Below, one piece after another: positions 40,990 through 49,826 of a stretch of DNA of 64,000 nt. Numbering within the stretch: the first letter of the stretch is position 1; the number at the start of each line of letters is the position of its first letter. Where the stretch lies: positions 16,347 to 80,346 of the forward strand of contig SUYP01000010.1 in NCBI GenBank assembly GCA_015060395.1. Direction: 5' to 3'. The stretch is from Bacteroidales bacterium. GTDB lineage: Bacteria; Bacteroidota; Bacteroidia; Bacteroidales; UBA932. A program made the translations under genes and the position numbers. The notes beneath the pieces are model-generated. The model worked only from the letters and a program-made list of their open reading frames with translations, ran no database searches and was not told the origin of the DNA.

Positions 40990-43900
40990 ATGAAAAGCAC
41001 TATGACTGCCTTGGTTCTGCTGCTGTGCGCCGTTGCTGTTTCAGCGCAGGACAGACCGTTTATGGAAGATCTTTCCTATTATGTGGAGAATCTTGAGATG
41101 TTCGAACTCAATCAGGAGGATGGACGTTCCTATCATATTCCGGACAAGAGTATTTCACTCAATGGAGAGTGGAAGTTCAGATATGCAGAATCTCCGGACC
41201 AAATCCCTGCTGACTTCTTCAGGAGCGGATTCAATGACAGGAAATGGGACTATATCCCGGTACCGTCGAACTGGGAGATGCAAGGCTATGGTGAGCCGCT
41301 TTTCAGAAATGTGACCACTCCTTTCCCGAACAGTATGCCGTCAGAGATGCTGGACTCTCTGCGTAAGGTGATCGACGGAAGATTGCCTGCTGACGAAAAT
41401 GAGAGAAGATGGGCGCAGTACCAGCTCTCCGGAGGCGTCAGCAGGGATCCTTTTGCCGTTGAGGTGCCATCTGTTCCTGAAATCAATCCTACAGGTGCTT
41501 ACAGGACAAGCTTCACCATTCCTGCATCCTGGAAGGGGGACAGGATATTCCTCCGTATGGAAAAGGTGGCCTCGGCATCATTCGTATGGGTGAACGGACA
41601 GCAGGTGGGATATAATGAAGGTGCACAGGAGCCGGCCGAGTATGATATCACCAGATATGTGAAACCGGGGAAGAACACTCTTGCCGTACTTGTGTTGAAA
41701 TATAGCGACGGCTATTATCTGGAAGGTCAGGACTATTGGAGACTTGCCGGAATATTTGATGACGTGTGGGTATTTGCCACCCCTCAGGCCCGTATCTTCG
41801 ACTGGCAGGTCATCACTGATTTCGATAAGGGATATATGGATTCAGAACTGGATATAACCGTGGATGTACGGGGCTATAATCCTGAAAATAAGGATTATAG
41901 GGTTAGTGCTCAGATCAGCCGGAATGGTCGGGAGGTGGCTGTGATGGCAGCAGATCCTTTCAAGCTCGGGTCTGACGACAGATATTCCGTGAAGCTCAGC
42001 ACCATTGTAGGATCTCCGGAAAAATGGACATCGGAGACACCGGCACTTTATGATATGACCCTCACCCTTTCGGATGATTCGGGAAATGTTATAGACAAGG
42101 TGACAAAGCGCATCGGTTTCAAGAAGACCGAAATCATCGACGGAGTCTTCTACCTCAATGGGGTGCCGTTGAAAGTCAATGCACAATGCTCCCATATGCA
42201 GCATCCCGTGACGGGACATTATATAACCGAAGAGGTGATCCGCAAGGATATGGAGATTCTCAAGCAGTTCGGCTTCAATGCTGTCAGGACTTCCCACTAT
42301 CCTCCTGTGAACCGCTATCTGGAGCTTGCAGACGAATATGGACTTTATATCATAGATGAGACCGGGGATGAAGCACACGCGACAGAATATGTATGCTCAA
42401 TGCCGGAATTTACGGAAATGTATCGTGAAAGGGTGAGAAGGATGGTGCTCCGTGACAGGAATCATATATCCGTGCTGTTCTGGAGTGCCGGAAACGAGAG
42501 CGGAGAGAGTTTCAATATAAATGAAGTCATAGCCGAAGGAAAGAAATATGATCCTACACGGTTCTGGATGTATGGAGGAAATGCTGCGGTACATCCGGCA
42601 GAAGAGATTGTCGGGCCTCGTTATCCGACACCTGTCGAGCACGAACTGCGTTACGGATTCAATCCTCAGGACAGGCGTCCGTCGTTTATGGACGAGTATC
42701 TTTCCGTGGCAGGAAACGGCTGCGGCGGCCTGGACGACTTCTGGAACGAGATATATGACCATCCGAGCCTTATGGGTGGTGCTTTGTGGGACTTTGTCAG
42801 TGTGGGCATAGACCAGCCAGTGCGTGCTTTGAAGGATTCTTCACCGTATGCTACTCCGGCTCATATTATGGGCAGGGCGAAGCTGGTGTCCGGTCTGACG
42901 GGAAAGGCTATTGATCTGAATAAACTTGACCAATGGGTACAGGTCTATCCTTCTGATAATGTGGAGATTGACGGGGACAAGCTGACCCTGACCCTTGATG
43001 TTTATCCCCGTCGTTTCAATGCCAGCGGAGGATATATGATTACCAAGGGAAGCAATCAATATGGCTTGAGGCAGAACGGAATGGATAAACTGGACTTTTA
43101 TATTGATACAGGACGCCGGGAAGTGCTGACGGTGGATCTTCCTTCTGACTGGCAGGATGTATGGCATAATGTGACAGCCGTATATGACGGCTCCAGGATG
43201 ATGGTTTATATTGACGGAAAACCTGTCGGAGAAAGACCTGCGAGCGGAAATATCCGCAATCTGCCGCTTTCCCTCTGCATCGGAAGGGATGAGCAGAGAT
43301 GCGGACAGGAGACCAATGAATATATCTGCGATGCGGTCATAGACAATGTGGGAATCTTCGATAAGGCCGTGAAGCCGTCGGATGGTTTCAATGCCGAGGA
43401 GTCTGTACTCTGGCTTGATTTTGAGTCCGAGAGCTATGAGGGTACATTCTGGTCATACGGCGTAGGTGCAAGAACATACGGAAGTATATGGCCGGACAGG
43501 ACACCGCAGCCGGAGATGTGGCAGATGAAGAAGAGTGTACAGCCTCTTTCTTTCAGCCTTCTCGATCCCGAAAACGGTATTGTGGAGGTCTGGAACAGGA
43601 ACCATTTCATCAATGCTGATTACTACAGGACAGTCTGGGCTGTCACTGCGGACAATGATGTGGTGGCTTCTGGAGAGCTTCCTCTTGATGTGGATCCTTT
43701 GACCCGCTCGATCGTGAAGATTCCATATCTGAAGCCGTCAATTGTCCCCGGCAAGGAGTACAGACTTGACATCAGTTCTATGCTCAGGGAGGATGAAATC
43801 TGGGCAGAAGCCGGATATGAAGTATCTTGGGAACAGTTCGAGCTTAAGAACTGGAATCTGCCTGCAGAAAAGGCCGGTCGTGCTTTTTCGGATGTCACTG

Positions 43901-44856
43901 TAGAAGAAACTGACGGCAGGATCAGGCTTTCCGGCAATGGATTCTCTTATTCCTTCGACTCTTCCACCGGCGAACTTGTATCGATTCTTTCAGATGGTAA
44001 GGAGGTACTTTCTTCTCCGCTCAGACTCAATGTATGGAGGGCTCCGCTGGCCAATGAGCTTGACGGCTGGAATGCATATAGTGCCGGTGCGTCGAGATCA
44101 TCCGGATACGGAAGCATAGGCCACTCAAACACCCTTGCCGCACACTATTATTCAGCCGGACTTGACAATCTCGGCCAGGCGGTGGCATCGGTTTCAGCCC
44201 GCGCTTTTGAAGGAGGAGCGGCTGTGGATGTACGCGAACTTATCCTTCTTGGAGGAGGTCGGGGAGAGACAAGGCAGCTGGATCAATATATAAGCGGAAT
44301 GTCCTTTGACGGCTTTGAAAGTATTTGGAGCTATATCGTTTACGGAGATGGTACGGTAAAGATCCGTCACACGGTCAAGCCTCAGGGCACTATGCCTCCT
44401 TATCTGCCTCGCATAGGAGTCACATTCGGCTTGGATGGATCTCTGAGCAATGTTCAGTGGTACGGAAGAGGCCCTCAGGCAAACTATCCTGACCGCAAGA
44501 GCGGATATCGTCTTGGTATCTGGACATCCACTGTCGAGGATATGTACGAACCATACCTCATACCGCAGGATTACGGTCTGAGGACAGACAACAGATGGGT
44601 GAGGATGACTGACTCCGACGGAAAGGGTGTGGAACTGTCAGTCGATCATCTGTTCAATTTCAATGCATATCCATACACGACAGACAACCTCACAAAGTCA
44701 GTCTATCAGTACCAGCTTCAGAAAACGGAGGATATAACCTTCAATCTCGACTATGCCACATCAGGTGTCGGCTGTACCGCACGAGGCATCTTCGATGCAT
44801 ACAGGGTATATCCTCAGGGCTATGAAAGGACCATCACCATCAGACTCATTCGTTAG
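40990..44856 (+). CDS. Glycoside hydrolase family 2 beta-galactosidase with inserted LamG domain
   Basis: The 1288-residue protein has signal peptide MKSTMTALVLLLCAVAVSAQ. GH2 parts follow in order: a sugar-binding jelly roll (LNGEWKFRYAESPDQIPADF, FVWVNGQQVGYNEG), an Ig-like domain, the barrel with acid/base Glu near residue 500 (FWSAGNESGESF) and nucleophile Glu near 569 (RPSFMDEYLSVAGNG), and a C-terminal beta-galactosidase small-chain domain (NVQWYGRGPQANYPDRKSGY). A LamG/concanavalin-like domain of about 150 residues (660-813, WHNVTAVYDGSRMMVYIDGK) is inserted between barrel and C-terminal domains, making it longer than E. coli LacZ by about 260 residues. A periplasmic role on beta-galactosides is likely. 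Confidence 0.92.
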   Translation: MKSTMTALVLLLCAVAVSAQDRPFMEDLSYYVENLEMFELNQEDGRSYHIPDKSISLNGEWKFRYAESPDQIPADFFRSGFNDRKWDYIPVPSNWEMQGYGEPLFRNVTTPFPNSMPSEMLDSLRKVIDGRLPADENERRWAQYQLSGGVSRDPFAVEVPSVPEINPTGAYRTSFTIPASWKGDRIFLRMEKVASASFVWVNGQQVGYNEGAQEPAEYDITRYVKPGKNTLAVLVLKYSDGYYLEGQDYWRLAGIFDDVWVFATPQARIFDWQVITDFDKGYMDSELDITVDVRGYNPENKDYRVSAQISRNGREVAVMAADPFKLGSDDRYSVKLSTIVGSPEKWTSETPALYDMTLTLSDDSGNVIDKVTKRIGFKKTEIIDGVFYLNGVPLKVNAQCSHMQHPVTGHYITEEVIRKDMEILKQFGFNAVRTSHYPPVNRYLELADEYGLYIIDETGDEAHATEYVCSMPEFTEMYRERVRRMVLRDRNHISVLFWSAGNESGESFNINEVIAEGKKYDPTRFWMYGGNAAVHPAEEIVGPRYPTPVEHELRYGFNPQDRRPSFMDEYLSVAGNGCGGLDDFWNEIYDHPSLMGGALWDFVSVGIDQPVRALKDSSPYATPAHIMGRAKLVSGLTGKAIDLNKLDQWVQVYPSDNVEIDGDKLTLTLDVYPRRFNASGGYMITKGSNQYGLRQNGMDKLDFYIDTGRREVLTVDLPSDWQDVWHNVTAVYDGSRMMVYIDGKPVGERPASGNIRNLPLSLCIGRDEQRCGQETNEYICDAVIDNVGIFDKAVKPSDGFNAEESVLWLDFESESYEGTFWSYGVGARTYGSIWPDRTPQPEMWQMKKSVQPLSFSLLDPENGIVEVWNRNHFINADYYRTVWAVTADNDVVASGELPLDVDPLTRSIVKIPYLKPSIVPGKEYRLDISSMLREDEIWAEAGYEVSWEQFELKNWNLPAEKAGRAFSDVTVEETDGRIRLSGNGFSYSFDSSTGELVSILSDGKEVLSSPLRLNVWRAPLANELDGWNAYSAGASRSSGYGSIGHSNTLAAHYYSAGLDNLGQAVASVSARAFEGGAAVDVRELILLGGGRGETRQLDQYISGMSFDGFESIWSYIVYGDGTVKIRHTVKPQGTMPPYLPRIGVTFGLDGSLSNVQWYGRGPQANYPDRKSGYRLGIWTSTVEDMYEPYLIPQDYGLRTDNRWVRMTDSDGKGVELSVDHLFNFNAYPYTTDNLTKSVYQYQLQKTEDITFNLDYATSGVGCTARGIFDAYRVYPQGYERTITIRLIR

Positions 44857-44924
44857 ACTTGGCATTCATTAATATCCTGGCTTGGATTTTAATGATTTGC
44901 GTAATTTGTTATACGTCAATTAGT

Positions 44925-44968
44925 TAAGGTATTCAGGGTCGGTATTTTCACCGACCCTGAATGCCTTA
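44925..44968. terminator. Strong hairpin between convergent GH2 and flavoprotein genes
   Basis: A 19-bp stem at 44925-44943 and 44950-44968 with one G-T pair has a 6-nt loop, ATTTTC. It lies between two convergent genes and can serve both as a terminator, though neither side has a long T run. Confidence 0.7.
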
Positions 44969-45013
44969 ATGTGCTGAAAATTAATCAGTTGTATATTACA
45001 CTGGTGATGACGT

Positions 45014-45658
45014 CTATCTGATGAAATTGGTCATCACCGGCTTTTCCTTGACTGGGTCAGGGATGCCGGCGGCGCGTCCGGCTTCGATACATTTCAGGAG
45101 CCAGGCCATATTGCGTCCGAGTTCGCGCATTACCTGCATTCCCTCCTCGTCCTGACGCACCTGGTCTGGGGTGCTGCCGTGTACCATATTCCAATATTTT
45201 GAGGATACTACAGGCATTGATGAAATGGTGAAGTATTTGTTTATCTGGTCAAAGGCCGCTGTGGTGCCGCCTCGGCGTGCGCTTACGATGCCTGCAGCCG
45301 GCTTGTAGCGGAAGATCTTACCCTTGCCGTAGAACGCACGGTCCATAAATGATGTGAGCGCTCCTGAAAGAGCAGCGTAATGCACGGGACTTCCGAAAAC
45401 GAAGCCATCGGCCTTTTCCGCCTTGTCCAGGAACTCGTTCACAGGATCATTCATAAAGCAGCGCAGCGATGCCGGCTCTCCGTTCGGACCCCTCTTGCAG
45501 CAGGCTCCGCATCCGAGACATCCTGATATGGGCTTGACTCCCAGCCAGATCATTTCAGTTTCCACACCAGCTGCATTAAGCTCCTTCTCCACCTCTGTGA
45601 GGGCTGTGTATGTGCATCCCTCCTTGTGGGGGCTGCCGTTTACTAATAGTACCTTCAT
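45014..45658 (-). CDS. Flavodoxin-fold NAD(P)H-dependent FMN reductase / iron-sulfur flavoprotein
   Basis: The 214-residue protein begins MKVLLVNGSPHKEGCTYTAL, the FMN-phosphate-binding loop of the NADPH-dependent FMN reductase family. A Cys cluster follows in ISGCLGCGACCKRG plus a further Cys in LRCFMNDP, resembling the cluster-binding segment of iron-sulfur flavoproteins. The second flavin motif GSPVHYAALSGALTSFMDRA is typical. It is probably a cytosolic redox enzyme in anaerobic electron flow or detoxification; the partner is unknown. Downstream genes are convergent, and its upstream region is the 132-bp tandem repeat array. Confidence 0.82.
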   Translation of the reverse strand: MKVLLVNGSPHKEGCTYTALTEVEKELNAAGVETEMIWLGVKPISGCLGCGACCKRGPNGEPASLRCFMNDPVNEFLDKAEKADGFVFGSPVHYAALSGALTSFMDRAFYGKGKIFRYKPAAGIVSARRGGTTAAFDQINKYFTISSMPVVSSKYWNMVHGSTPDQVRQDEEGMQVMRELGRNMAWLLKCIEAGRAAGIPDPVKEKPVMTNFIR

Positions 45659-45674
45659 ATTTTCTACCTTATAA

Positions 45675-45991
45675 CTTTATTGAACATTTCTTAACTTATT
45701 TCTTTTTTCGAGGACGTGCATAATATGAAAATATGTCAACGTTACCTCTCCCCTAAATCCCCTCTCTCGGAGATGGGACTTGCCATCGCTTCGCTCAAAT
45801 TGTCAGCTTTATTGAACATTTCTTAACTTATTTCTTTTTTCGAGGACGTGCATAATATGAAAATATGTCAACGTTACCTCTCCCCTGAATCCCCTCTCTC
45901 GGAGAGGGGACTTGCCATCGCTTCGCTCGAATTGTCGGCTTTATTGAACATTTCTTAACTTATTTCTTTTTTCGAGGACGTACATAATATG
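45675..45991. repeat. 132-bp tandem repeat, about 2.4 copies, each full copy with a C/G-rich hairpin
   Basis: The word TGAACATTTCTTAACTT recurs at 45681, 45813 and 45945, a constant period of 132 bp. Each full unit carries CTTTATTGAACATT, TTTTTTCGAGGACGT, an ACCTCTCCCCT-AATCCCCTCTC segment and GACTTGCCATCGCTTCGCTC. Copy 2 has a perfect hairpin CCCCTCTC-TCG-GAGAGGGG (45891-45909); copy 1 has one mismatch. The third copy stops after CATAATATG. Differences between copies are few, so the duplication is recent. Confidence 0.85.
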
Positions 45992-46118
45992 TCAAAGATA
46001 GTGACTTGGTGTCGAAAACCATCAATTCTATGGAAAAAGTTAAACATATAGGACCAGTTTAAGGACGAGTATGCTCATAAGAAAAGTTAAAAATCTCTGT
46101 TCGCATCTTGATTGGTAT

Positions 46119-46158
46119 AAAATGATGACTGACCTTTGAGAAGGGTAGTCATCATTTT
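46119..46158 (+). terminator. Hairpin upstream of the RhuM-type pseudogene
   Basis: AAAATGATGACT (46119-46130) pairs perfectly with AGTCATCATTTT (46147-46158), followed by TATTTAT and the ATG of the pseudogene. It could end transcription coming from the left or attenuate the downstream gene. Confidence 0.5.
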
Positions 46159-46164
46159 ATTTAT

Positions 46165-46792
46165 ATGAAAGATAAAGATATTACCGGTGAGATTGTAGTG
46201 TATCAGCCGGACGAAATCACGAGGCTGGAGGTGAGAGTTGAGAGTGAAAGTGTGTGGCTGACGCAAGAGCAGATTGCACAATTGTTTGGGGTAATGCAGC
46301 CTGCTATTTCCAAATATATCCGTAACATTTATGCCAGTGGTGAATTGGAATAAAACGGCACATATTCCATTTTGGAATATATGGGCAATGATAATCGGCA
46401 AAAGTATTCGGTAAAGATGTACAATCTTGATGTCATTTTATCAGTAGGATATAGGGTAAATTGTAAAAATGCTGTATTATTTCGTCGTTGGGCAAGTTCT
46501 GTATTAAAAGAATATCTACTTAAAGGTTATGCTATGAATCATTGTCTTCTCGCTCTTGAGAACAGGTTCATAGAATATGAACATCGCCTTGATGAATACG
46601 AGAAAAAGATCGATTTCTTCGTCCGTACATCGCTTCCTCCTGTTGAGGGAGTCTTCTATGACGCCAGATATCCACGACCGCTTCCTGATTGTGGATGATG
46701 ATATTTATCACATAGGTGCTTCCCTTAAGGATCTTGGCAAGAAACTTTTTGCCTTTTCCAGACTGGAGCTACCGCCGACGATGCTGCTTTAG
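46165..46792 (+). pseudogene. Decayed RhuM-family gene (in-frame stop and internal deletion)
   Basis: The first 62 codons (VVYQPDEITRLEVRVESESV, WLTQEQIAQLFGVMQPAISK) end at TAA at 46351. The same frame continues with NGTYSILEYMGNDNRQKYSV and NLDVILSVGYRVNCKNAVLF, so the stop looks like a nonsense change of a Glu codon after GELE. After FVRTSLPPVEGVFYD the frame shifts, and HDRFLIVDDDIYHIGASLKD with LGKKLFAFSRLELP continues in another frame up to TAG at 46790-46792. About 80 or more residues expected between these parts in RhuM-type proteins are missing. RhuM-type proteins are of unknown role, often near mobile DNA. The 214 bp after it hold nothing recognisable. Confidence 0.8.
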
Positions 46793-47006
46793 ATACTGTT
46801 ACTCGGATAAAAAACGCCTTGTATAGTGTTTGTGCTACTCAAAAGCAGTTATCCAAGAACAAAAACGGATATTTCTGTGCTTTTGTCGCCTGGTCAGGTA
46901 AATGTTTGCAACATTTTCCGGCATTATGCAGTCTAATATCTGAAACTGTCCGGGAAATGTCGTCGGGCGGCGTGGAATTAATGTCAAATCTAAAATAATC
47001 GGTATT

Positions 47007-47444
47007 ATGAATGGAGTTATTGAATTGTTTAACACTCTTCTTCCTATCTTTGTGATGGTAGTGCTTCCTGTGATGGTCGTATGGCTGGTGACCCGTGCAA
47101 GACTCAAGAAGAATGAGCAGAAGATGGCGGTACTGGTGAAGGCCATCGAGAATGGTGTGGATATAGATCCTGCGCTTCTGGTAAGTGAGACGGAGGGTGG
47201 CCGTAACACTAAGATGAAGCTGGTCAGGAAGCTTACGACTGGAGTAATATGTGCCATAATCGGATTGGCTGTGCTGATCTGTACTCAACTGGATGCCTTT
47301 GAAGGAGTTGCCGGAATTGAGATGCTTTATATCATAGGTGGTGTACTGATTGCAGTCGGAGCAGCGTATATATTGGCATTTTTTGTCGGCAGGAAATATC
47401 TGGCACCGGAGATCGAGGCGGAGGAGAAAAAGCTTCAGAACTAG
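47007..47444 (+). CDS. DUF6249-like small membrane protein
   Basis: The 145-residue protein has three predicted membrane segments, near residues 8-30, 75-93 and 104-128, with a basic cytosolic loop RARLKKNEQKMAVLVKAIE-N between the first two. It resembles DUF6249 proteins that occur beside ECF sigma genes in Bacteroidetes. It precedes the sigma factor by 44 bp on the same strand, so the three genes 47007-48476 are probably one unit. Its role could be sensing or sequestering, but no biochemical evidence is known to me. Confidence 0.65.
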   Translation: MNGVIELFNTLLPIFVMVVLPVMVVWLVTRARLKKNEQKMAVLVKAIENGVDIDPALLVSETEGGRNTKMKLVRKLTTGVICAIIGLAVLICTQLDAFEGVAGIEMLYIIGGVLIAVGAAYILAFFVGRKYLAPEIEAEEKKLQN

Positions 47445-47488
47445 CTACGACTAGAAGTGCTTAGTATCTGAAATAGTTGGTTTAGTAG

Positions 47489-48007
47489 ATGACTAAGGAG
47501 CAGTTCATAGAGTTGATAGCAGCCGAGCAGGAGTCTTTGAGAAGGTTCCTGCGCGGTCTGTGTGCAGGCGACGGGTTTCTTGCGGATGATATAGCGCAGG
47601 AGGCATTGCTGAAGGCTTATCTCTCTTTCGAACGCTTCCAGGGTCGTTCCCGTTTCTCGACCTGGCTGTTCCGGATCGCTTACAACTGCTGGTATGACCA
47701 CTTGAAGAAGGCCGGAGGGAAAGATGACTGGATTTCAATGGATGATTCGGATCGCAATGTACGGAAGGAGGTTGCCGATGTTGAAGATGAGAGTCATTCA
47801 GCAGACACTAAGTATGAACAGCAGCAGCTGTATCTGGCTATCGGGAGCCTTTCAAGACCGGAGCAGGCGGTGGTGCTGCTTTTCTATATGGAGGATAAGT
47901 CCGTCAAGGAGATAGAGGTGATAACCGGGATGCCTTCGGGGACGGTGAGGTCGCATCTGTCACGGGCGCGGGTGCATCTGAGGCAATTTCTGGAGGGGTT
48001 GGGATAG
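47489..48007 (+). CDS. ECF-type RNA polymerase sigma factor
   Basis: The 172-residue protein has sigma region 2 (DDIAQEALLKAYLSFERF, then STWLFRIAYNCWYDHLKK) and region 4 with a helix-turn-helix (SRPEQAVVLLFYMEDKSVKE, SGTVRSHLSRARVHL). A Ser/Asp/Glu-rich linker joins them. ECF sigmas direct RNA polymerase to stress or surface-response promoters and are normally held by a membrane anti-sigma factor. No FecR-type gene is next to it. Instead it is flanked by two small membrane proteins, the likely candidates for control. Confidence 0.92.
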   Translation: MTKEQFIELIAAEQESLRRFLRGLCAGDGFLADDIAQEALLKAYLSFERFQGRSRFSTWLFRIAYNCWYDHLKKAGGKDDWISMDDSDRNVRKEVADVEDESHSADTKYEQQQLYLAIGSLSRPEQAVVLLFYMEDKSVKEIEVITGMPSGTVRSHLSRARVHLRQFLEGLG

Positions 48008-48059
48008 GGATTTCCGACTGCACTCTGTTTCGCACGAAATGACAAAAATCAGTTATTAA

Positions 48060-48476
48060 ATGGAAGATATGAAAACCGATAAAGATATAAGGAAGTTCTT
48101 GCAGGACAATAAGATACAGGTGCCGGAGGATGATGCATTCATTGCGGATCTGGTGCGTCAGATCGACCTTCTGCCTGTTCCAGCCTCACTCAGAGGGACT
48201 GATGAGGAAAGGATACAGGAGAATATGCGCATATTGAGCCTTATCCGTGAGATGCTGAGGAAACGTTGCCGCCGTCAGGCTTTGATGGCTCTGCTTCTGA
48301 ATGCAGCACTCTCGATAATTATGTTTGCTGCCCTTTATTTTCTCGTGAATCCTCAGATGCCTTATTCATCGCCGGTGATTCAGTTCGTAATTACCTGGAG
48401 ATATATGTTTCTGGGTGCATTCAGCCTCGGGATACTGGCTTTTTCGTTGTCTCGTACCGGGCTTTTCAACGTTTAG
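48060..48476 (+). CDS. DUF5056-like membrane protein, candidate anti-sigma partner
   Basis: The 138-residue product starts at 48060, or three codons later at MKTDKDIRKFLQDN. The first 75 residues are soluble and helical (IQVPEDDAFIADLVRQIDLL, with a basic RKRCRRQ just before the membrane). Two membrane helices follow (ALLLNAALSIIMFAALYFL and FLGAFSLGILAFSL). Such a soluble N-terminal helix domain followed by membrane segments, encoded directly after an ECF sigma gene, is the layout of anti-sigma factors. The family resembles DUF5056 of Bacteroidetes. It overlaps the convergent DUF4252 gene by 11 bp at its 3' end. Confidence 0.65.
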   Translation: MEDMKTDKDIRKFLQDNKIQVPEDDAFIADLVRQIDLLPVPASLRGTDEERIQENMRILSLIREMLRKRCRRQALMALLLNAALSIIMFAALYFLVNPQMPYSSPVIQFVITWRYMFLGAFSLGILAFSLSRTGLFNV

Positions 48477-48969
48477 CCCGTCTTCTCTCCATCCTTCTCT
48501 GGTCTGAGATTTCACCGACCTTTTTCAACGATCCGATGGTGAAGTTTCCGACGAATACCATTATTGAGGGATCCGGTCTGCTGATGTATAATATTATTTC
48601 CGAGAAGTTTTCACCGACAGGGTTATCTATGTAGATGCACATCCGGTAGTCCGGATCGTCGATTTCACTGACTTTGTTGTAGCTTTCCAATACGTTTATA
48701 GCCTGTGCTGCAAACTGCTTCTCTTCTTCGTCGGCTTTCTGGCTGATGGAATACATCACCATCATATCGATGTCATCCATAACGACAGCCATCGGAGTCT
48801 TCTTGAGGGCCGGCCTTGCCAGTTTCAGCATTCCCCCTTCCAACTTTCTAGCATTCTTGTTGGAGGTAAGCACCTGTACTGCAGGACTTTCTTCAGCCTT
48901 CTTTGCTGAGGCATATATATCCGGGCAGAGCATAATCAGCACTGCCATAATCATCAAAATCTTTTTCAT
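48466..48969 (-). CDS. DUF4252-like exported protein
   Basis: The 167-residue product is counted from MKKILMIMAVLIMLCPDIYA at 48969, a clear signal peptide; the open frame further upstream overlaps rsmA and is not used. The mature part contains MAVVMDDIDMMVMYSISQKA and IILYISRPDPSIMVFVGNFT, as in the DUF4252 proteins found widely in Bacteroidetes. These are small periplasmic or lipoprotein-like proteins of unknown role, often linked to ECF sigma modules. It is convergent with the DUF5056-like gene (11-bp overlap) and lies 20 bp after rsmA on the same strand. Confidence 0.7.
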   Translation of the reverse strand: MKKILMIMAVLIMLCPDIYASAKKAEESPAVQVLTSNKNARKLEGGMLKLARPALKKTPMAVVMDDIDMMVMYSISQKADEEEKQFAAQAINVLESYNKVSEIDDPDYRMCIYIDNPVGENFSEIILYISRPDPSIMVFVGNFTIGSLKKVGEISDQRRMERRRAKR

Positions 48970-48989
48970 ACTTCGGAAAAAAGCATTTT

Positions 48990-49823
48990 CTATGCCAGTT
49001 TCAGGGTCAGAGAAATGAAATCCTCGACGCTGAGACGCTCCGGACGGAGTTCGAATACAGGATCGGCCACGAACTCTGCAAGCTGTTCCTCCGACCATCC
49101 GCATCTGTCCGCCTTGGCGCGGATAAGCGGCTTGAGGGAGTTGCGCAGGGTCTTGCGGCGCTGGTTGAAACCGGTCTTGACGACGGTCTTGAAGAGAGCC
49201 TCGTCGCAGCCGAGGGATGTCCGTGAGTTGCGTATAAGCCTGATGACCGCCGATTTCACCTTTGGCGGAGGGTTGAATGCACCTTCTCCTACTGTGAACA
49301 GATATTCGATGTCATACCAGGCCTGAAGGAGCACCGAAAGGATGCCGTATGTCTTTGTGCCGGGTTTTTCGGCAATACGCTCGGCTACTTCTTTCTGGAT
49401 CATACACACCACCTGAGGCACACTTTCCTTGTAATCCAGAATTTTGAAGAAGATCTGAGACGATATGTTATACGGGAAATTGCCTATGACGCAGAACTTT
49501 CCCGGGAAGAAAGACTCCAGCTTGAGCTTGAGGAAGTCGGCTTCGATAAGCTTGCCGTTCACCTGAGGGAAATGCACAAGAAGGTAGTCAACTGATTCAG
49601 TATCAATCTCTACCATACGCAGATCCACTTCCGGCCTCTGGAGCACATATTGAGTCAGCACTCCCATTCCGGGGCCGACTTCGAGGGCCGGCATCGGGTT
49701 CTCTGCATCATTGACGGTGTCGATGCCCGGGCAAGGTACGATCAGTGCTTCCGCAATCCTCTGTGCGATGGACAGATCTGTCAAAAAGTGCTGGCCAAGG
49801 GCCTTCTTTGCTCTAACTTCCAT
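48990..49823 (-). CDS. rsmA: 16S rRNA (adenine-N6,N6)-dimethyltransferase (KsgA)
   Basis: The 277-residue methyltransferase modifies two adjacent adenines near the 3' end of 16S rRNA during late 30S assembly. Motifs include [10 protein letters not shown] at the N-terminus, the SAM-binding [16 protein letters not shown], the acidic [12 protein letters not shown], and the catalytic [13 protein letters not shown] (canonical NLPY). A helical C-terminal domain ends in [14 protein letters not shown]. Length is normal. It follows the esterase gene by only 3 bp and precedes DUF4252, so the three may be co-transcribed. Confidence 0.95.
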   Translation of the reverse strand: MEVRAKKALGQHFLTDLSIAQRIAEALIVPCPGIDTVNDAENPMPALEVGPGMGVLTQYVLQRPEVDLRMVEIDTESVDYLLVHFPQVNGKLIEADFLKLKLESFFPGKFCVIGNFPYNISSQIFFKILDYKESVPQVVCMIQKEVAERIAEKPGTKTYGILSVLLQAWYDIEYLFTVGEGAFNPPPKVKSAVIRLIRNSRTSLGCDEALFKTVVKTGFNQRRKTLRNSLKPLIRAKADRCGWSEEQLAEFVADPVFELRPERLSVEDFISLTLKLA

Positions 49824-49826
49824 ATT

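Larger units (their letters stand above)
45659..46164. other. Non-coding stretch of about 500 bp holding a tandem repeat array
   Basis: The stretch contains the 132-bp tandem repeat (45675-45991), an AT-rich segment without any supported ORF (45992-46118) and a hairpin (46119-46158) just before the decayed RhuM gene. No tRNA or other RNA gene is seen. Confidence 0.6.

Noticed and set aside
45675..45991. CRISPR array
   Set aside because: The period is 132 bp and the whole unit is repeated, with no short repeat and unique spacers and no cas genes.
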